This document shows positions 1 to 8,234 of a stretch of 52,882 nt of DNA, in pieces. The translations under genes were made by a program, and so were the position numbers. Source of the stretch: Lysobacter sp. (GTDB lineage: Bacteria; Pseudomonadota; Gammaproteobacteria; Xanthomonadales; Xanthomonadaceae); assembly GCA_030151365.1 (NCBI GenBank), contig JASLDW010000003.1:1-52882 (forward strand). Direction: 5' to 3'. Position 1 is the stretch's first letter. Every line of letters starts with the position of its first letter. A model generated the notes under the pieces. The model was not told the origin of the DNA, searched no databases, and worked only from the letters and a program-made list of their open reading frames with translations.

Positions 1-496
1 CGCCACGTGCCACCGTGGTGCTGCGCGCGACCGATGCCGCACGTCCCGCTTCGCCGCTGACGAAGCCGCTGCGCGTGCCCGCCGATTCGCCATCGGCCTT
101 GAAGAAGTCGCCGCTGTTGCGGTCGCGGTAGAGCGGCGAACCGCCGGCGAATGCGCTGCGGCCGTTCAATGCCGAACTGGCGAGATAGCCGATCAGGAAG
201 CCGCTCATCGGCGGCATGAAGCTGGAATGGCCGCGTTCGTCGGTGTGCGCGGTGCAATTGCCGAACTGGGCGTCGCAGTCGTTCTTGTCCTCGAACTTCG
301 GCGCGGTGGCGTCGTGCTTGGCCAGCGCCTGCCCGTAGGCGGCGGAGCATTCCTCGTAGGTGCCGGCCTTGGCCTGCACGCATTCGTCGATCGATTGCGC
401 GATCGCGCCGGTCGGTGCGTCCTTGCTGCAGCTGGCCAGCGCCAGCGGCAATGTCGCCGTCATCAGCGTCAGGCGGATATGCGTCGAGCGTTTCAC
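1..496 (-). CDS. DUF1190 / YgiB-like lipoprotein, 3' end cut off by the window edge
   Basis: I translated this gene by hand from a GTG at 494-496; it runs off the left edge, so only about 165 residues are visible. The N-terminus is a signal sequence ending in a lipobox-like LALASC, so Cys23 is a likely lipidation site. The pattern that follows (DECVQAKAG, then a spaced EEC, AYGQALAKHDATAPKF, then DC and an FGNC segment, then F-MPPMSGF) matches the DUF1190 family of E. coli YgiB. The function of that family is unknown. In many genomes ygiB precedes the ATP-grasp gene ygiC, so ygiC may lie just beyond the left edge (inference). A GAGGGA stretch about 10 nt before the GTG supports the start. No ATG lies nearby in this frame. 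Confidence 0.75.
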   Translation of the reverse strand, partial: MKRSTHIRLTLMTATLPLALASCSKDAPTGAIAQSIDECVQAKAGTYEECSAAYGQALAKHDATAPKFEDKNDCDAQFGNCTAHTDERGHSSFMPPMSGFLIGYLASSALNGRSAFAGGSPLYRDRNSGDFFKADGESAGTRSGFVSGEAGRAASVARSTTVARG

Positions 497-538
497 TGGT
501 GCGTTTCCCTCATCCCGATGCCAATGATGCCTGATCCG

Positions 539-2323
539 TCATTTTCCGTTTTTCACCGCGGGCGCCTTCGCCGGACGTGCTTTCACCTTCGCGATCCAGT
601 CGCGCACCTGCAGCTCCAGCACCGGCATCGGCACCGAACCCTGCGCCAGCACCGTGTCGTGGAATTCGCGGACGTCGAACTTCGGCCCGAGCGCGGCCTC
701 GGCTTCGCCGCGCAAACGGCGGATCGTCAGTTCGCCGAGCTTGTAGCTCAATGCCTGGCCCGGCCACGAGATGTAGCGATCGACTTCGGTGGTGATCTCG
801 TGCTCGGACAGGGCGGTGTTGTCGCGCAGGTAGGCCAGCGCCTGGTCGCGCGTCCAGCCCTTGTGGTGCACGCCGGTGTCGATCACCAGTCGGCAGGCGC
901 GCCACATTGCATAGGTCAGGCGTCCGAAATCCTCGTAAGGCGTCTGGTAGATGCCCATTTCCTTGCCGAGGTATTCCGAGTACAGGCCCCAGCCTTCGCC
1001 GTAGGCCGAGATGTATTCCTTGCGGAATTCCGGCACTTCGCCCATTTCCTGCACCAGCGCGCCCTGCAGCGAATGGCCGGGCGACGATTCGTGCAGCGTG
1101 AGCGCCGGCAGGTTGTAGAGCGGACGCGACGGCAGGTCGTAGGTGTTGAGCCAGTAGGTGCCGACGCCGCCGCGACCGGCGGTCCAGAACGGCGCGATGT
1201 CGGCGGGCACCGGCACGATGGTGAAGCGGCCGCGCGGCAATTTGCCGATCACCTTGCCGACTTCGCCGTCGACGCGCTTGGAAATCCACGCGGCGTCGTT
1301 CAGCAATTCCTGCGGCGTCTTCGCGTAGAACCGCGGATCGTTGCGCAGGAAGTGCAGGAAGGCCTTGTAGGTGTCCTGCCCGGGCGGCGCCTTGAAGCCG
1401 ACTTCCCTGATGATCGCATCCATCTCGGCGCGGATCGCTGCGACTTCCTTCAAGCCGATTGCATGGATCTCGTCGGGCGAAAGATCGAGCGTGGTGTATT
1501 TGCGGATCTGCTCCCGATACCAGGCCTGGCCGTCGGGCATCGCTTCGGCGGCCAGCGTGGTGCGCGCCTTGGGCAGGTATTCGCTGCGGAAGAACACCAG
1601 CAGCTTGCCGAAGGCGGGGATCACCGCATCGCGGATCGCGGCCTTGGCGTCGGCGCGCAGTTGCGCCTGTTCGCCGGCGGAAATCGATGACGGCAGTTTC
1701 TTCAGCGGATCGTAGAAGGTCGATTGTTCGGGATCCTTGAGGTCGGCGACCATCGCGATCGACTGGTCGCGGCCATCCAGGGTGGCGCGCGGCACGCTGA
1801 AGCCGCGGGCGAGGCCGGCGCGCATGTTGTCGATCTGCTGGTCGAAGTAGTGCGGCACGTCGCGCAGCAGGCCGATGTAGTTGCGCGCGTCCTGGGCGGT
1901 GCGCATGGGCCGACGGGTGAGGAAGCCGAGTCCCGACCAGAACTGGCTGTCGGCGTTGAACGGCATTTCGTAGTCGCGGAAGCGTTCTTCCGCCGCATAG
2001 TGTTCGATCTGCGGCTTGTAGACGAGGTAGTTGATGCGTTCGGCGGGCGACAGTTGCCGCGGATCGATCGTCGCCAGCTGCTTCAGCACGTCGTCCCAGT
2101 AGGCGAGCCGCTGGGCCTGCGCCTGCGGCGAGACGTCGGGTAGGTGCGCGGACAGGGTGTCGCCGACGCTGTCCTCGTCGAGGTCGCTGCTGTCCAGGTG
2201 CTTGCGCCATTCGCCTTCGCGCTGCCAGATCGCCTTGAAGCGGGCATCGGCATCGTTGGAGGTCGTCGACTGCGCGTTGACGAACGCGGGTGCCAGCAGC
2301 AGTGCGAGCAGGAGATGTTTCAC
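539..2323 (-). CDS. DUF885 family protein, putative secreted metallopeptidase-like hydrolase
   Basis: A protein of about 594 residues with an N-terminal signal peptide (VKHLLLALLLAPAFVNAQ). It carries the DUF885 signature HESSPGH at about residues 411-417 and, further on, GEGWGLYSE, which is also typical of the family. The HExxxGH plus downstream glutamate pattern resembles a zinc site, so it is usually described as a peptidase-like or carboxypeptidase-like secreted enzyme; the substrate is unknown. I prefer the GTG at 2321-2323 because the signal peptide starts there. An in-frame ATG at 2357-2359 would add 12 residues (MYDPAISTPDSP) that do not look like a signal peptide. No clear Shine-Dalgarno precedes either. 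It stands alone, 49 nt after the LABN gene and 42 nt before the YgiB-like gene. Confidence 0.85.
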   Translation of the reverse strand: MKHLLLALLLAPAFVNAQSTTSNDADARFKAIWQREGEWRKHLDSSDLDEDSVGDTLSAHLPDVSPQAQAQRLAYWDDVLKQLATIDPRQLSPAERINYLVYKPQIEHYAAEERFRDYEMPFNADSQFWSGLGFLTRRPMRTAQDARNYIGLLRDVPHYFDQQIDNMRAGLARGFSVPRATLDGRDQSIAMVADLKDPEQSTFYDPLKKLPSSISAGEQAQLRADAKAAIRDAVIPAFGKLLVFFRSEYLPKARTTLAAEAMPDGQAWYREQIRKYTTLDLSPDEIHAIGLKEVAAIRAEMDAIIREVGFKAPPGQDTYKAFLHFLRNDPRFYAKTPQELLNDAAWISKRVDGEVGKVIGKLPRGRFTIVPVPADIAPFWTAGRGGVGTYWLNTYDLPSRPLYNLPALTLHESSPGHSLQGALVQEMGEVPEFRKEYISAYGEGWGLYSEYLGKEMGIYQTPYEDFGRLTYAMWRACRLVIDTGVHHKGWTRDQALAYLRDNTALSEHEITTEVDRYISWPGQALSYKLGELTIRRLRGEAEAALGPKFDVREFHDTVLAQGSVPMPVLELQVRDWIAKVKARPAKAPAVKNGK

Positions 2324-2372
2324 GGGCGAATCCGGCGTGGAGATCGCCGGATCGTACACCGTCGCCGCTGTT

Positions 2373-2765
2373 TCAATGCGTGTTGCGGTCGCGCTTCCAG
2401 CCGCGATGCTTGATGTCGAGGTAGAGGCTGTAGGTCGCGGTGAACGCCGGGAACAGGTTGCCGAGGATGCCGACGGCGTCGTTCTTGCCGAACACGAAAT
2501 AGCTGAGCGTCATCAGGCTGCCGACGATGCTCATGTACCAGAACAGGCGCGGGATCACCGGCTTGCCATGGCGCTTGCTGGCGATGAACTGCACCAGCCA
2601 GCGGCCGCCGAACATCAGGGTGCCGACGATGCCGATGATCTTCCACGGGCTCATGTGGATGCCGGTCCACTCCAGCCACTTGATCGGCGTGTCCATCGGG
2701 CCCTTGGGCGCGGCTTGCACGGCGTCGGCGACGGCTTGCGTCGCCTGCAACAACATCGAAGACAT
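2373..2765 (-). CDS. LABN-domain small inner-membrane protein (lipid-A-disaccharide synthase N-terminal-like)
   Basis: A protein of 130 residues. It has a hydrophobic segment (WKIIGIVGTLMFGGRWLVQFIASKR), then PVIPRLFWYMSIVGSLMTLSYFVF, then a third segment (AVGILGNLFPAFTATYSLYLDIKHRG). The R-WLVQF-ASK---S/P-P--FW--S--G pattern is the LABN domain, found alone or fused to glycosyltransferases or LpxB. Its ATG (2763-2765) overlaps the stop of the preceding glycosyltransferase by one base (TGATG), so the two are very likely translated together. The pairing resembles ArnC-type glycosyltransferases with small membrane partners, suggesting lipid-linked sugar transfer or flipping at the inner membrane (inference). 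Confidence 0.85.
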   Translation of the reverse strand: MSSMLLQATQAVADAVQAAPKGPMDTPIKWLEWTGIHMSPWKIIGIVGTLMFGGRWLVQFIASKRHGKPVIPRLFWYMSIVGSLMTLSYFVFGKNDAVGILGNLFPAFTATYSLYLDIKHRGWKRDRNTH

Positions 2766-3490
2766 CAGAGTTCCTCGGTGCGGGTACGGCGGCTGCGATC
2801 GATCAGCCAGGACACGCCGCGGAGGTCGCGCACGCCGACCATGGCGCGGCCGAAGTTGGTGTACTTGGACGAACCGCTGGCGCGATGGCGATGGTTCACC
2901 GGCACGCTGACGGTCTTCCAGCCGGCGCGTTGCATCAGCGCCGGCAGGTAGCGGTGCATGTGGTCGAAATAGGGCAGGTCGAGGAAGGCGTCGCGTTCGA
3001 ACAGCTTGATGCCGCAGCCGGTGTCGGGCGTCGAATCGCGCAGCATGCGCGAACGGATCGCGTTGGCCCACTTCGAGGCCCAGCGCTTGCTGCCGGTGTC
3101 CTGGCGATTGACGCGCCAGCCGGCGAACATCTTGGTATTGCCGTCGGCCTTGTCGCGTTCGGCGAGCAGGTTGGGGATGTCGGCGGGATCGTTCTGGGCA
3201 TCGCCGTCGAGGGTGGCGATCCACGGCGCGCGCGCGGCCTTGACGCCGTTGCGCACGGCGGTGCTCTGGCCGGCGTTGGCGAGATGGCGCACCACGCGCA
3301 ATTCCGGCACTTCGTTTTTGAGCCGTTGCAGCACCGCCAGCGTGCCGTCCTTCGACTGGTCATCGACGTAGACGATCTCGAACGGGAGCTTGCCGCGCAG
3401 CGCCGCGAGGATTTCGCGGATCAGCGGTTCGACGTTGTCCTGCTCGTTGTAGACCGGCACGACCACCGAGAGTTGCGGTTGTTCGCTCAT
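2765..3490 (-). CDS. Family 2 glycosyltransferase (dolichyl/undecaprenyl-phosphate sugar transferase type)
   Basis: A 241-residue GT-A enzyme. It opens with SVVVPVYNEQDNVEPLI, has YVDDQSKDGT for nucleotide binding, and LDGDAQNDP as the DxD region near residue 95. This arrangement is that of dolichol-phosphate mannosyltransferase and ArnC-like catalytic domains; there is no C-terminal membrane pair, which the neighbouring LABN protein may supply. Its ATG lies inside the parB stop (ATGA, 4-nt overlap) and its own stop overlaps the LABN start. It is therefore the fourth member of the rsmG-parA-parB run. The donor and acceptor cannot be read from the sequence. Prenyl-phosphate glycosylation for lipid A or another envelope glycan is the most likely role. 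Confidence 0.88.
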   Translation of the reverse strand: MSEQPQLSVVVPVYNEQDNVEPLIREILAALRGKLPFEIVYVDDQSKDGTLAVLQRLKNEVPELRVVRHLANAGQSTAVRNGVKAARAPWIATLDGDAQNDPADIPNLLAERDKADGNTKMFAGWRVNRQDTGSKRWASKWANAIRSRMLRDSTPDTGCGIKLFERDAFLDLPYFDHMHRYLPALMQRAGWKTVSVPVNHRHRASGSSKYTNFGRAMVGVRDLRGVSWLIDRSRRTRTEEL

Positions 3491-4398
3491 TTGCGCAGTC
3501 GCTCCAGGATGCCGTCGAGCGCGTCGAGGCTGCCATATTCGATCATCAGTTTGCCGCGGCCCTTCGCCGCCTGCTTCACCGTTACCTTGCTGCCGAGCGA
3601 GTCGGAGAGCTCGCGTTCAAGGGCGAGGATGTTGGCGTCGGTCATCGCCGGTTTCGCGGCGCGCTTGGCGCTGTCCGAAGGCACCTTGCCGGCGGTGTAT
3701 TGCTGGGCCTTGTGTTCGACTTCGCGCACCGACCAGCCGTGCTGCGCCGCTTCCGACGCCAGTCGCGACGCCAGCTCCGGCGACAGCGTGAGCAGCGCGC
3801 GGGCGTGGCCCATCTCCAGCTGGCGCGATTCCAGCAATGCGCGGATCGCCGGCGGCAAGTCGAGCAGGCGCAACAGGTTGGAGACGCTGGCACGCGAACG
3901 GCCGACCGCTTCCGCGGCCAGTGCATGCGTCAGGTCGAATTCGTCGATCAGGCGTTGCAGCGCCTGTGCCTCTTCCAGCGGATTGAGGTCTTCGCGCTGG
4001 ATGTTCTCGATCAGCGCCATCGCGATCGCGGTGCGATCGTCGAGCTCGCGGATCACCACCGGCACTTCGTCCAGTCCGGCGCGTTGCGAAGCGCGCCAGC
4101 GGCGTTCGCCGGCGACGATTTCGTACTTGTCCTTGGCGACGGCGCGGACGACGATCGGCTGGATCACGCCCTGGGCGCGGATCGACGCGGCGAGTTCATC
4201 CAGCGCCTCCTCGCGGATCTGCTGGCGCGGCTGGTACTTGCCGGATTGCAACTGCCCGACCGGCAGGCGGTCGAGGCGATCGCCCGGCTGCGGCTGTTCG
4301 ACGTCGACCTTGGCGACGGGCGCGTCGGTGCTGCCGAGCAGGGCGGTGAGTCCGCGGCCGAGCCCGCGCTTCTTGGCTGGCGTCTTGGCGGCGCTCAT
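3487..4398 (-). CDS. parB: Chromosome partitioning protein ParB
   Basis: A 303-residue ParB. The N-terminus has the ParA-activating region with the classical RGLGRGLTALLGS motif. The CTP-binding N-terminal domain contains KYEIVAGERRWRASQ and ALIENIQREDLNPLEEAQA. A helix-turn-helix for parS binding follows (LTHALAAEAVGRSRASVSNLLRLLDLP), and the C-terminus holds a dimerisation domain (KVTVKQAAKGRGKLMIEY). I chose the ATG at 4396-4398 because it overlaps the parA stop (ATGA); a much longer upstream reading is only a shadow of parA. ParB loads on parS and slides as a CTP-dependent clamp, and with ParA it segregates the origin region. I saw no obvious parS within the window by eye. Confidence 0.97.
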   Translation of the reverse strand: MSAAKTPAKKRGLGRGLTALLGSTDAPVAKVDVEQPQPGDRLDRLPVGQLQSGKYQPRQQIREEALDELAASIRAQGVIQPIVVRAVAKDKYEIVAGERRWRASQRAGLDEVPVVIRELDDRTAIAMALIENIQREDLNPLEEAQALQRLIDEFDLTHALAAEAVGRSRASVSNLLRLLDLPPAIRALLESRQLEMGHARALLTLSPELASRLASEAAQHGWSVREVEHKAQQYTAGKVPSDSAKRAAKPAMTDANILALERELSDSLGSKVTVKQAAKGRGKLMIEYGSLDALDGILERLRK

Positions 4399-5192
4399 GC
4401 GGTGTCCTTTGCTTTTTCTTTGGTCTTGCGGGCGTGGTCGCGACGGACGATTTCGCCGGCCAGGCCGAGGTAGGCGATGCCGCCGCGCGAAGCGCGGTCG
4501 TAGCGGAGGATGCTCTGGCCGTGGCTGGGCGCTTCGGCCAGGCGCACGTTGCGCGGCACCACCGTGTTGAGGATGGCGTCGCCGAAGTGTTCGACCAGGT
4601 CGGCCGAGACGGCGTTGCCGAGGTTGTTGCGGACGTCGTACATGGTGCGGACGATGCCCTCGATCTGCAGCGCCGGGTTGAGCCTGGCCTTGAGCGCGTT
4701 GATGGTCTCGATCAGCGAACTCAGGCCTTCCAGCGCGTAGTACTCGCACTGCATCGGCACCAGCACGCCGTCGGCGGCGGTGAGCGCGTTGAGCGTGAGC
4801 AGGGACAGCGCCGGCGGGCAGTCGATGATGATGTAGTCGTAGCGGTCGCGGACGCTGTCGAGCGCGCGCTTGAGGCGCTGTTCGCGGCCCTGTTCGTCCA
4901 TCAGCTCGAGTTCGGCCGCCGTGAGGTCGGTGTTGCCCGGCATCAGGTCGTAGCCTTCCTCGCTCTTCACGATGACGTCTTCGGGCCGCATCTCCTCCAG
5001 CAGCACGTCGCAGGTCGAGGCCTCGATGCCGCGCTTGTCGACGCCGCTGCCCATGGTGGCGTTGCCCTGGGCGTCGAGATCGACCAGCAACACGCGCTGC
5101 GGCATCTGCGCGAGCGCCGCGGCGAGGTTCACGGAAGTCGTGGTCTTGCCGACTCCGCCTTTCTGGTTGGCGACTGCGATGATGCGGGCCAT
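4395..5192 (-). CDS. parA: Chromosome partitioning ATPase ParA (Soj)
   Basis: A 265-residue deviant Walker-A ATPase: MARIIAVANQKGGVGKTTT opens the protein with the KGGVGKT signature, followed by LLVDLDAQGNAT and YIIIDCPPALSLLTLNAL (Walker B region). It forms ATP-dependent dimers on the nucleoid, and ParB stimulates its ATPase to move origin complexes. The ATG at 5190-5192 is chosen because the conserved sequence begins there. An upstream in-frame ATG (5225) would add 11 unrelated residues. It lies 32 nt after rsmG and overlaps parB by 4 nt, the usual rsmG-parA-parB arrangement, often close to the replication origin. Confidence 0.97.
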   Translation of the reverse strand: MARIIAVANQKGGVGKTTTSVNLAAALAQMPQRVLLVDLDAQGNATMGSGVDKRGIEASTCDVLLEEMRPEDVIVKSEEGYDLMPGNTDLTAAELELMDEQGREQRLKRALDSVRDRYDYIIIDCPPALSLLTLNALTAADGVLVPMQCEYYALEGLSSLIETINALKARLNPALQIEGIVRTMYDVRNNLGNAVSADLVEHFGDAILNTVVPRNVRLAEAPSHGQSILRYDRASRGGIAYLGLAGEIVRRDHARKTKEKAKDTA

Positions 5193-5224
5193 CGTGTGCT
5201 GGGCTTCACTGGTTCGACCGGACA

Positions 5225-5863
5225 TTATGCCCGGCCCACGACGACCAGTTCGCGGCGGGCATCCAGGCCGGGGACGCGCAACGGATGGACGTCACGGATC
5301 GCCCAGCCGGCCGGCAGTTCGCGGCCTTCCTCGTCGGTGGTGCCGGACTTCATCGCCAGCAGGACGCCGTCGGGGCCCAGCAGGTGACCGCCGACCTCGA
5401 GGATGCCGGCCAGCGTGGCCAGGGCGCGGGCGGTGATCTGACGGTAGGCGCCGGGCTCGGCCACCGCCTCGGCGCGGCTTTCCAGCACGCGGGCGTTGGC
5501 GATGCCGAGGCTGCGCACCGCCTCGCGCAGGAAACGCGCCTTCTTGCCATTGCTCTCGACCAGGGTGACCTGCACGTCGGGACGGGCGAGGGCGAGCGGG
5601 ATGCCGGGCAGGCCGGGGCCGGTGCCGAGGTCGGCCAGCGCGCCGGGCCGCAACTGGTCGTGCATGGCCAGCGAATCGAGCAGGTGCAAGGTGACCATCT
5701 TCGCCGGATCGCGCACCGCGGTGAGGTTGTAGGTGCGGTTCCAGCGCGCCAACAGGGCCAGGTAATGGAGCAGCGGCGTCGACAGCACCGGATCGAGCGC
5801 GAGGTCGGCGAGCCCGCTTTCCAGCGTCGGGCGCAGGGCGGAAATTTCGGGAGGAAGCGTCAT
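5225..5863 (-). CDS. rsmG: 16S rRNA (guanine-N7) methyltransferase RsmG (GidB)
   Basis: A 212-residue methyltransferase that makes m7G at position 527 of 16S rRNA from S-adenosylmethionine. Visible family features are RWNRTYNLTAVRDP, HLLDSLA, the SAM-binding DLGTGPGLPGIPLA, VTLVESNGKKARFL and TARALATL. The ATG (5861-5863) has no Shine-Dalgarno. A GATAAT hexamer lies 6 nt upstream on the minus strand (5870-5875), so the mRNA may start at the start codon. That hexamer overlaps the end of the preceding phosphopantetheinyl transferase gene. The N-terminal MTLPPEISALRPTLESGLADLAL is typical for gamma-proteobacterial RsmG. Confidence 0.95.
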   Translation of the reverse strand: MTLPPEISALRPTLESGLADLALDPVLSTPLLHYLALLARWNRTYNLTAVRDPAKMVTLHLLDSLAMHDQLRPGALADLGTGPGLPGIPLALARPDVQVTLVESNGKKARFLREAVRSLGIANARVLESRAEAVAEPGAYRQITARALATLAGILEVGGHLLGPDGVLLAMKSGTTDEEGRELPAGWAIRDVHPLRVPGLDARRELVVVGRA

Positions 5864-5869
5864 GGCGCC

Positions 5870-5875
5870 ATTATC
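5870..5875 (-). promoter_or_regulatory. Putative -10 element of rsmG (leaderless arrangement)
   Basis: Read on the minus strand, GATAAT is followed by 6 nt and then the rsmG ATG. Transcription would then start at or next to the start codon. No matching -35 is obvious. Confidence 0.45.
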
Positions 5876-6440
5876 GCGGCCGCCACGCCAGCGCGGCCAG
5901 ATAGCCCGGCGCCGGATGCCATTCGCGCAGTTGCCACAGCGCCGCATCGCCCAGTTCCGGATCGGCGCGGTCGAGCCGCAGCGCGCCATCGACCTCCACG
6001 AACTGCAGGCGATCGAGGCCGAAGCTCAGTCCGCGCCCATGCGCTTTCAGCACCGCCTCCTTGGCGCACCACAGGCGATGGAAGGCGCGTTCGCGCGTGG
6101 CGGTGTCGGGTTGCGCTTCCAGCCACGCCTGCTCGTGCGCGGTGAAATAGCGGCGGGCGATCTCGGCGACCCGGCGGCGGCCATGCGGCAATTCCAGATC
6201 GACGCCCAGCACCACGCCGGGCCCGAAGGCCAGCAGCAGGCCATCGCCGCTATGGCTCCAGTTGATGTCGTGGTCGTCCAGCGCGCCGACCAGATGCGGT
6301 CGGTCCTGCGCGTCGCGGACCAGCGGCAATTCATCGGCGGGAATCCCGACATGCGCCGCCAGCCATGCGCGCACCTGCGCTTCGGCGCGGCGGGCGTGGT
6401 CGCGCGGCATCCACACGATCTCGGGCAGGGCGGGAGTCAT
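5871..6440 (-). CDS. 4'-phosphopantetheinyl transferase (Sfp/HetI type)
   Basis: A 189-residue enzyme that moves the 4'-phosphopantetheine arm of CoA to the conserved serine of carrier proteins. Sfp-superfamily residues are present: WSHSG at 61-65, GVDLE at 79-83 (the Mg-binding Asp and Glu), and WCAKEAVLKAHGRG from 124, with the W-x-x-K-E-A signature. It is divergent from the aryl-ACP ligase gene at 6464, with 23 nt between start codons. In Xanthomonas campestris a HetI-like phosphopantetheinyl transferase activates the ACP XanC for xanthomonadin synthesis. The most likely substrate here is therefore the ACP at 22560 (inference). Cellular FabD/FabF-type ACP may also be a substrate. Confidence 0.9.
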   Translation of the reverse strand: MTPALPEIVWMPRDHARRAEAQVRAWLAAHVGIPADELPLVRDAQDRPHLVGALDDHDINWSHSGDGLLLAFGPGVVLGVDLELPHGRRRVAEIARRYFTAHEQAWLEAQPDTATRERAFHRLWCAKEAVLKAHGRGLSFGLDRLQFVEVDGALRLDRADPELGDAALWQLREWHPAPGYLAALAWRPR

Positions 6441-6450
6441 CCGCGCAGCG

Positions 6451-6456
6451 TAAAGT
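6451..6456 (+). promoter_or_regulatory. Putative -10 element for the XanA2-like ligase
   Basis: TAAAGT ends 7 nt before the ATG at 6464, predicting a leaderless transcript. The divergent phosphopantetheinyl transferase gene starts 10 nt upstream of the hexamer, so both promoters must lie in or across the two coding starts. Confidence 0.4.
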
Positions 6457-6463
6457 AAGCGCC

Positions 6464-7840
6464 ATGGGGAACATAGAAGGACAACCGCAGGCGGGGGCCG
6501 AGGGGCGCCCGCTGTTGGATGGATCGCGCGGCCAGCCGGTGCTGTTCGCGCCCGATGGCGTGCCCGTGTCGCGCGAGGAGTTCCTGGCGCGCGTGCGCGC
6601 GACGGCGGCAGCATTGCCGCAGGCGAGCCATGTCATCAACCTGTGCGAGCGCCGCGACGCCTTCATCATCGGCCTGTGCGCGGCGGCAAGTCGCGGCCAG
6701 GTCACCCTGCTGCCGCCGTCGCGCGCGGAAGACGTGGTGGCGGACGTGCAGTCGCGCCATCCCGGCAGTTATCGCATGGGCGATGCCGCAGCCAATGGTT
6801 CCGTCGACGTGCACGTCGATCCCGCGGCGCGAGGCGTGGACGGCGAGGATCCGCTGATCGATCCCGAGGCGGTGTTCGTCATCGGCTTCACGTCCGGCAG
6901 CACCGGCGCGCCGATGGCCTATCCCAAGACGTTCGCCGGTTTCCGCATCAGCACCGCGCAAAACGTGGCCGCGCTCGATGGCCTGCTCGATCGCGACGAA
7001 CAGTTCAGCGTCGTCGCCACCGTGCCGCCGCAGCACATGTACGGCATGGAACTGTCGGTGCTGTTGCCGCTGGTCGGGCCGGCTGCCGTGCACGCCGGCC
7101 GGCCGTTCTTCCCGCAGGACATCGCCGCCGCGCTGGCGCAGGTGCCGGCGCCGCGCCTGCTGGTGACGACGCCGTTGCACCTGCGCGCGCTGGTGGAGTC
7201 GGGCGTCGCATTGCCGGAACTGAAGGTGATCGTGACCGCGACCGCGCCCTTGCCGCAGGAACTCGCGCTGGCGGCGGAAACGCGTTATGGCTGCGAAGTG
7301 CGCGAGATGTTCGGCTCCACCGAAACCTGCGTGATCGCCGCGCGCCGCACCGCGCACGATACCGACTGGACCTTGCTGCCGGGCGTGGAATTGCGGCCGC
7401 GGACGGAAGGCACGCTGGTGCTGCGCGAATCGTTGCCGCAGCCGGTATTGCTCGCCGACCTGGTCGAGCTGGACAGTGAGCGCCGTCGCTTCGCGTTGCG
7501 TGGCCGCAGCGCGGATTTGCTGGAAATCGCCGGCAAGCGCGCGTCGCTGGCCGATCTCACGAGGCGCCTGCAGCAGGTGACTGGCGTGCGCGATGGCGTG
7601 ATGGCGCAGGCGGCCGCCGATGCCCAAGGCGTGCGTCGCCTGATCGCGATCGTCGCCGCGGACGGCGGCGTGGATGACGAAGACATCCTCGCCGTGCTGC
7701 GCCGCTCCAGCGATCCGGTGTTCCTGCCGCGCCGCATCCTCCGCGTCGATGCCTTGCCACGCAACGAAACCGGGAAACTTCCGCGCGCGGAGATCGAGGC
7801 CATCATCGAGCGCGATGCCAAGGCGCGTTCAGGGCGCTGA
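6464..7840 (+). CDS. xanA2: XanA2-like aryl-acid:ACP ligase (AMP-dependent synthetase)
   Basis: A 458-residue adenylate-forming enzyme. The P-loop FTSGSTGAPMAYPKT lies at about 142-156. MFGSTETC (motif A5) is near residue 285, and the C-terminal catalytic lysine sits in LPRNETGKLPR (Lys438). It is shorter than acyl-CoA synthetases, like the stand-alone ligases of aryl polyene loci. Its partner is the divergent phosphopantetheinyl transferase, and the rest of the pigment locus lies 14-28 kb downstream. XanA2 of X. campestris is an ATP-dependent 3-hydroxybenzoate:ACP ligase, and I assign that role here from context and family. Upstream in-frame sequence back to 6365 overlaps the divergent gene, so I use the ATG at 6464. 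Little can be seen as a ribosome binding site. Confidence 0.82.
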   Translation: MGNIEGQPQAGAEGRPLLDGSRGQPVLFAPDGVPVSREEFLARVRATAAALPQASHVINLCERRDAFIIGLCAAASRGQVTLLPPSRAEDVVADVQSRHPGSYRMGDAAANGSVDVHVDPAARGVDGEDPLIDPEAVFVIGFTSGSTGAPMAYPKTFAGFRISTAQNVAALDGLLDRDEQFSVVATVPPQHMYGMELSVLLPLVGPAAVHAGRPFFPQDIAAALAQVPAPRLLVTTPLHLRALVESGVALPELKVIVTATAPLPQELALAAETRYGCEVREMFGSTETCVIAARRTAHDTDWTLLPGVELRPRTEGTLVLRESLPQPVLLADLVELDSERRRFALRGRSADLLEIAGKRASLADLTRRLQQVTGVRDGVMAQAAADAQGVRRLIAIVAADGGVDDEDILAVLRRSSDPVFLPRRILRVDALPRNETGKLPRAEIEAIIERDAKARSGR

Positions 7841-7958
7841 ACCTCCGCTGGATCAAGCGTATTCAGCTGTGCTGTACAAATCCGTCACGATCCATCATCA
7901 AGACTGGCCATGCGCGCACTCTTGCGACGCGAAAATTTTCCCAATCTGGAGAAGGACC

Positions 7959-8234
7959 ATGCTTGGTTGGATCATCTATCTCGTGATCGGCGGCATCATC
8001 GGTTGGCTCGCCAGCATCATCATGCGTCGCGATGCCCAGCAGGGCATCCTCATGAACATCATCGTCGGCATCGTCGGTTCGCTGCTCGGCGGCTGGCTCG
8101 GCGGCATGATCACCGGCCATGGCGGCAATGCCGCGAGCGGCCAGTTCGACATGGGCAGTCTGTTGTGGTCGCTGATCGGCGCCGTCGTGCTGTCGGCGAT
8201 CGTCAACCTCATCACGCGCGGGCGCGCCCGCTGA
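7959..8234 (+). CDS. GlsB/YeaQ/YmgE family stress-response membrane protein
   Basis: A 91-residue protein with three hydrophobic stretches: WIIYLVIGGIIGWLASIIM, MNIIVGIVGSLLGGWLGGMI, and SLLWSLIGAVVLSAIVNLI. Glycine zippers are frequent, which is the transglycosylase-associated-protein (PF04226) pattern. These small inner-membrane proteins are commonly induced by envelope or acid stress; the biochemical role is not established. A GGAGAAGGA box just before the ATG is the best Shine-Dalgarno in this part of the window. The 118 nt upstream hold no gene. Its stop codon abuts the stop of exonuclease III on the other strand (palindrome TGATCA at 8232-8237). Confidence 0.9.
   Translation: MLGWIIYLVIGGIIGWLASIIMRRDAQQGILMNIIVGIVGSLLGGWLGGMITGHGGNAASGQFDMGSLLWSLIGAVVLSAIVNLITRGRAR

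Noticed and set aside
2373..5192. parS site near parAB
   Set aside because: I looked for the 16-mer palindrome around CACGTG in and near parA and parB and saw none; CACGTG at 4, 44261 and 46434 lacks the flanking TTTC/GAAA.
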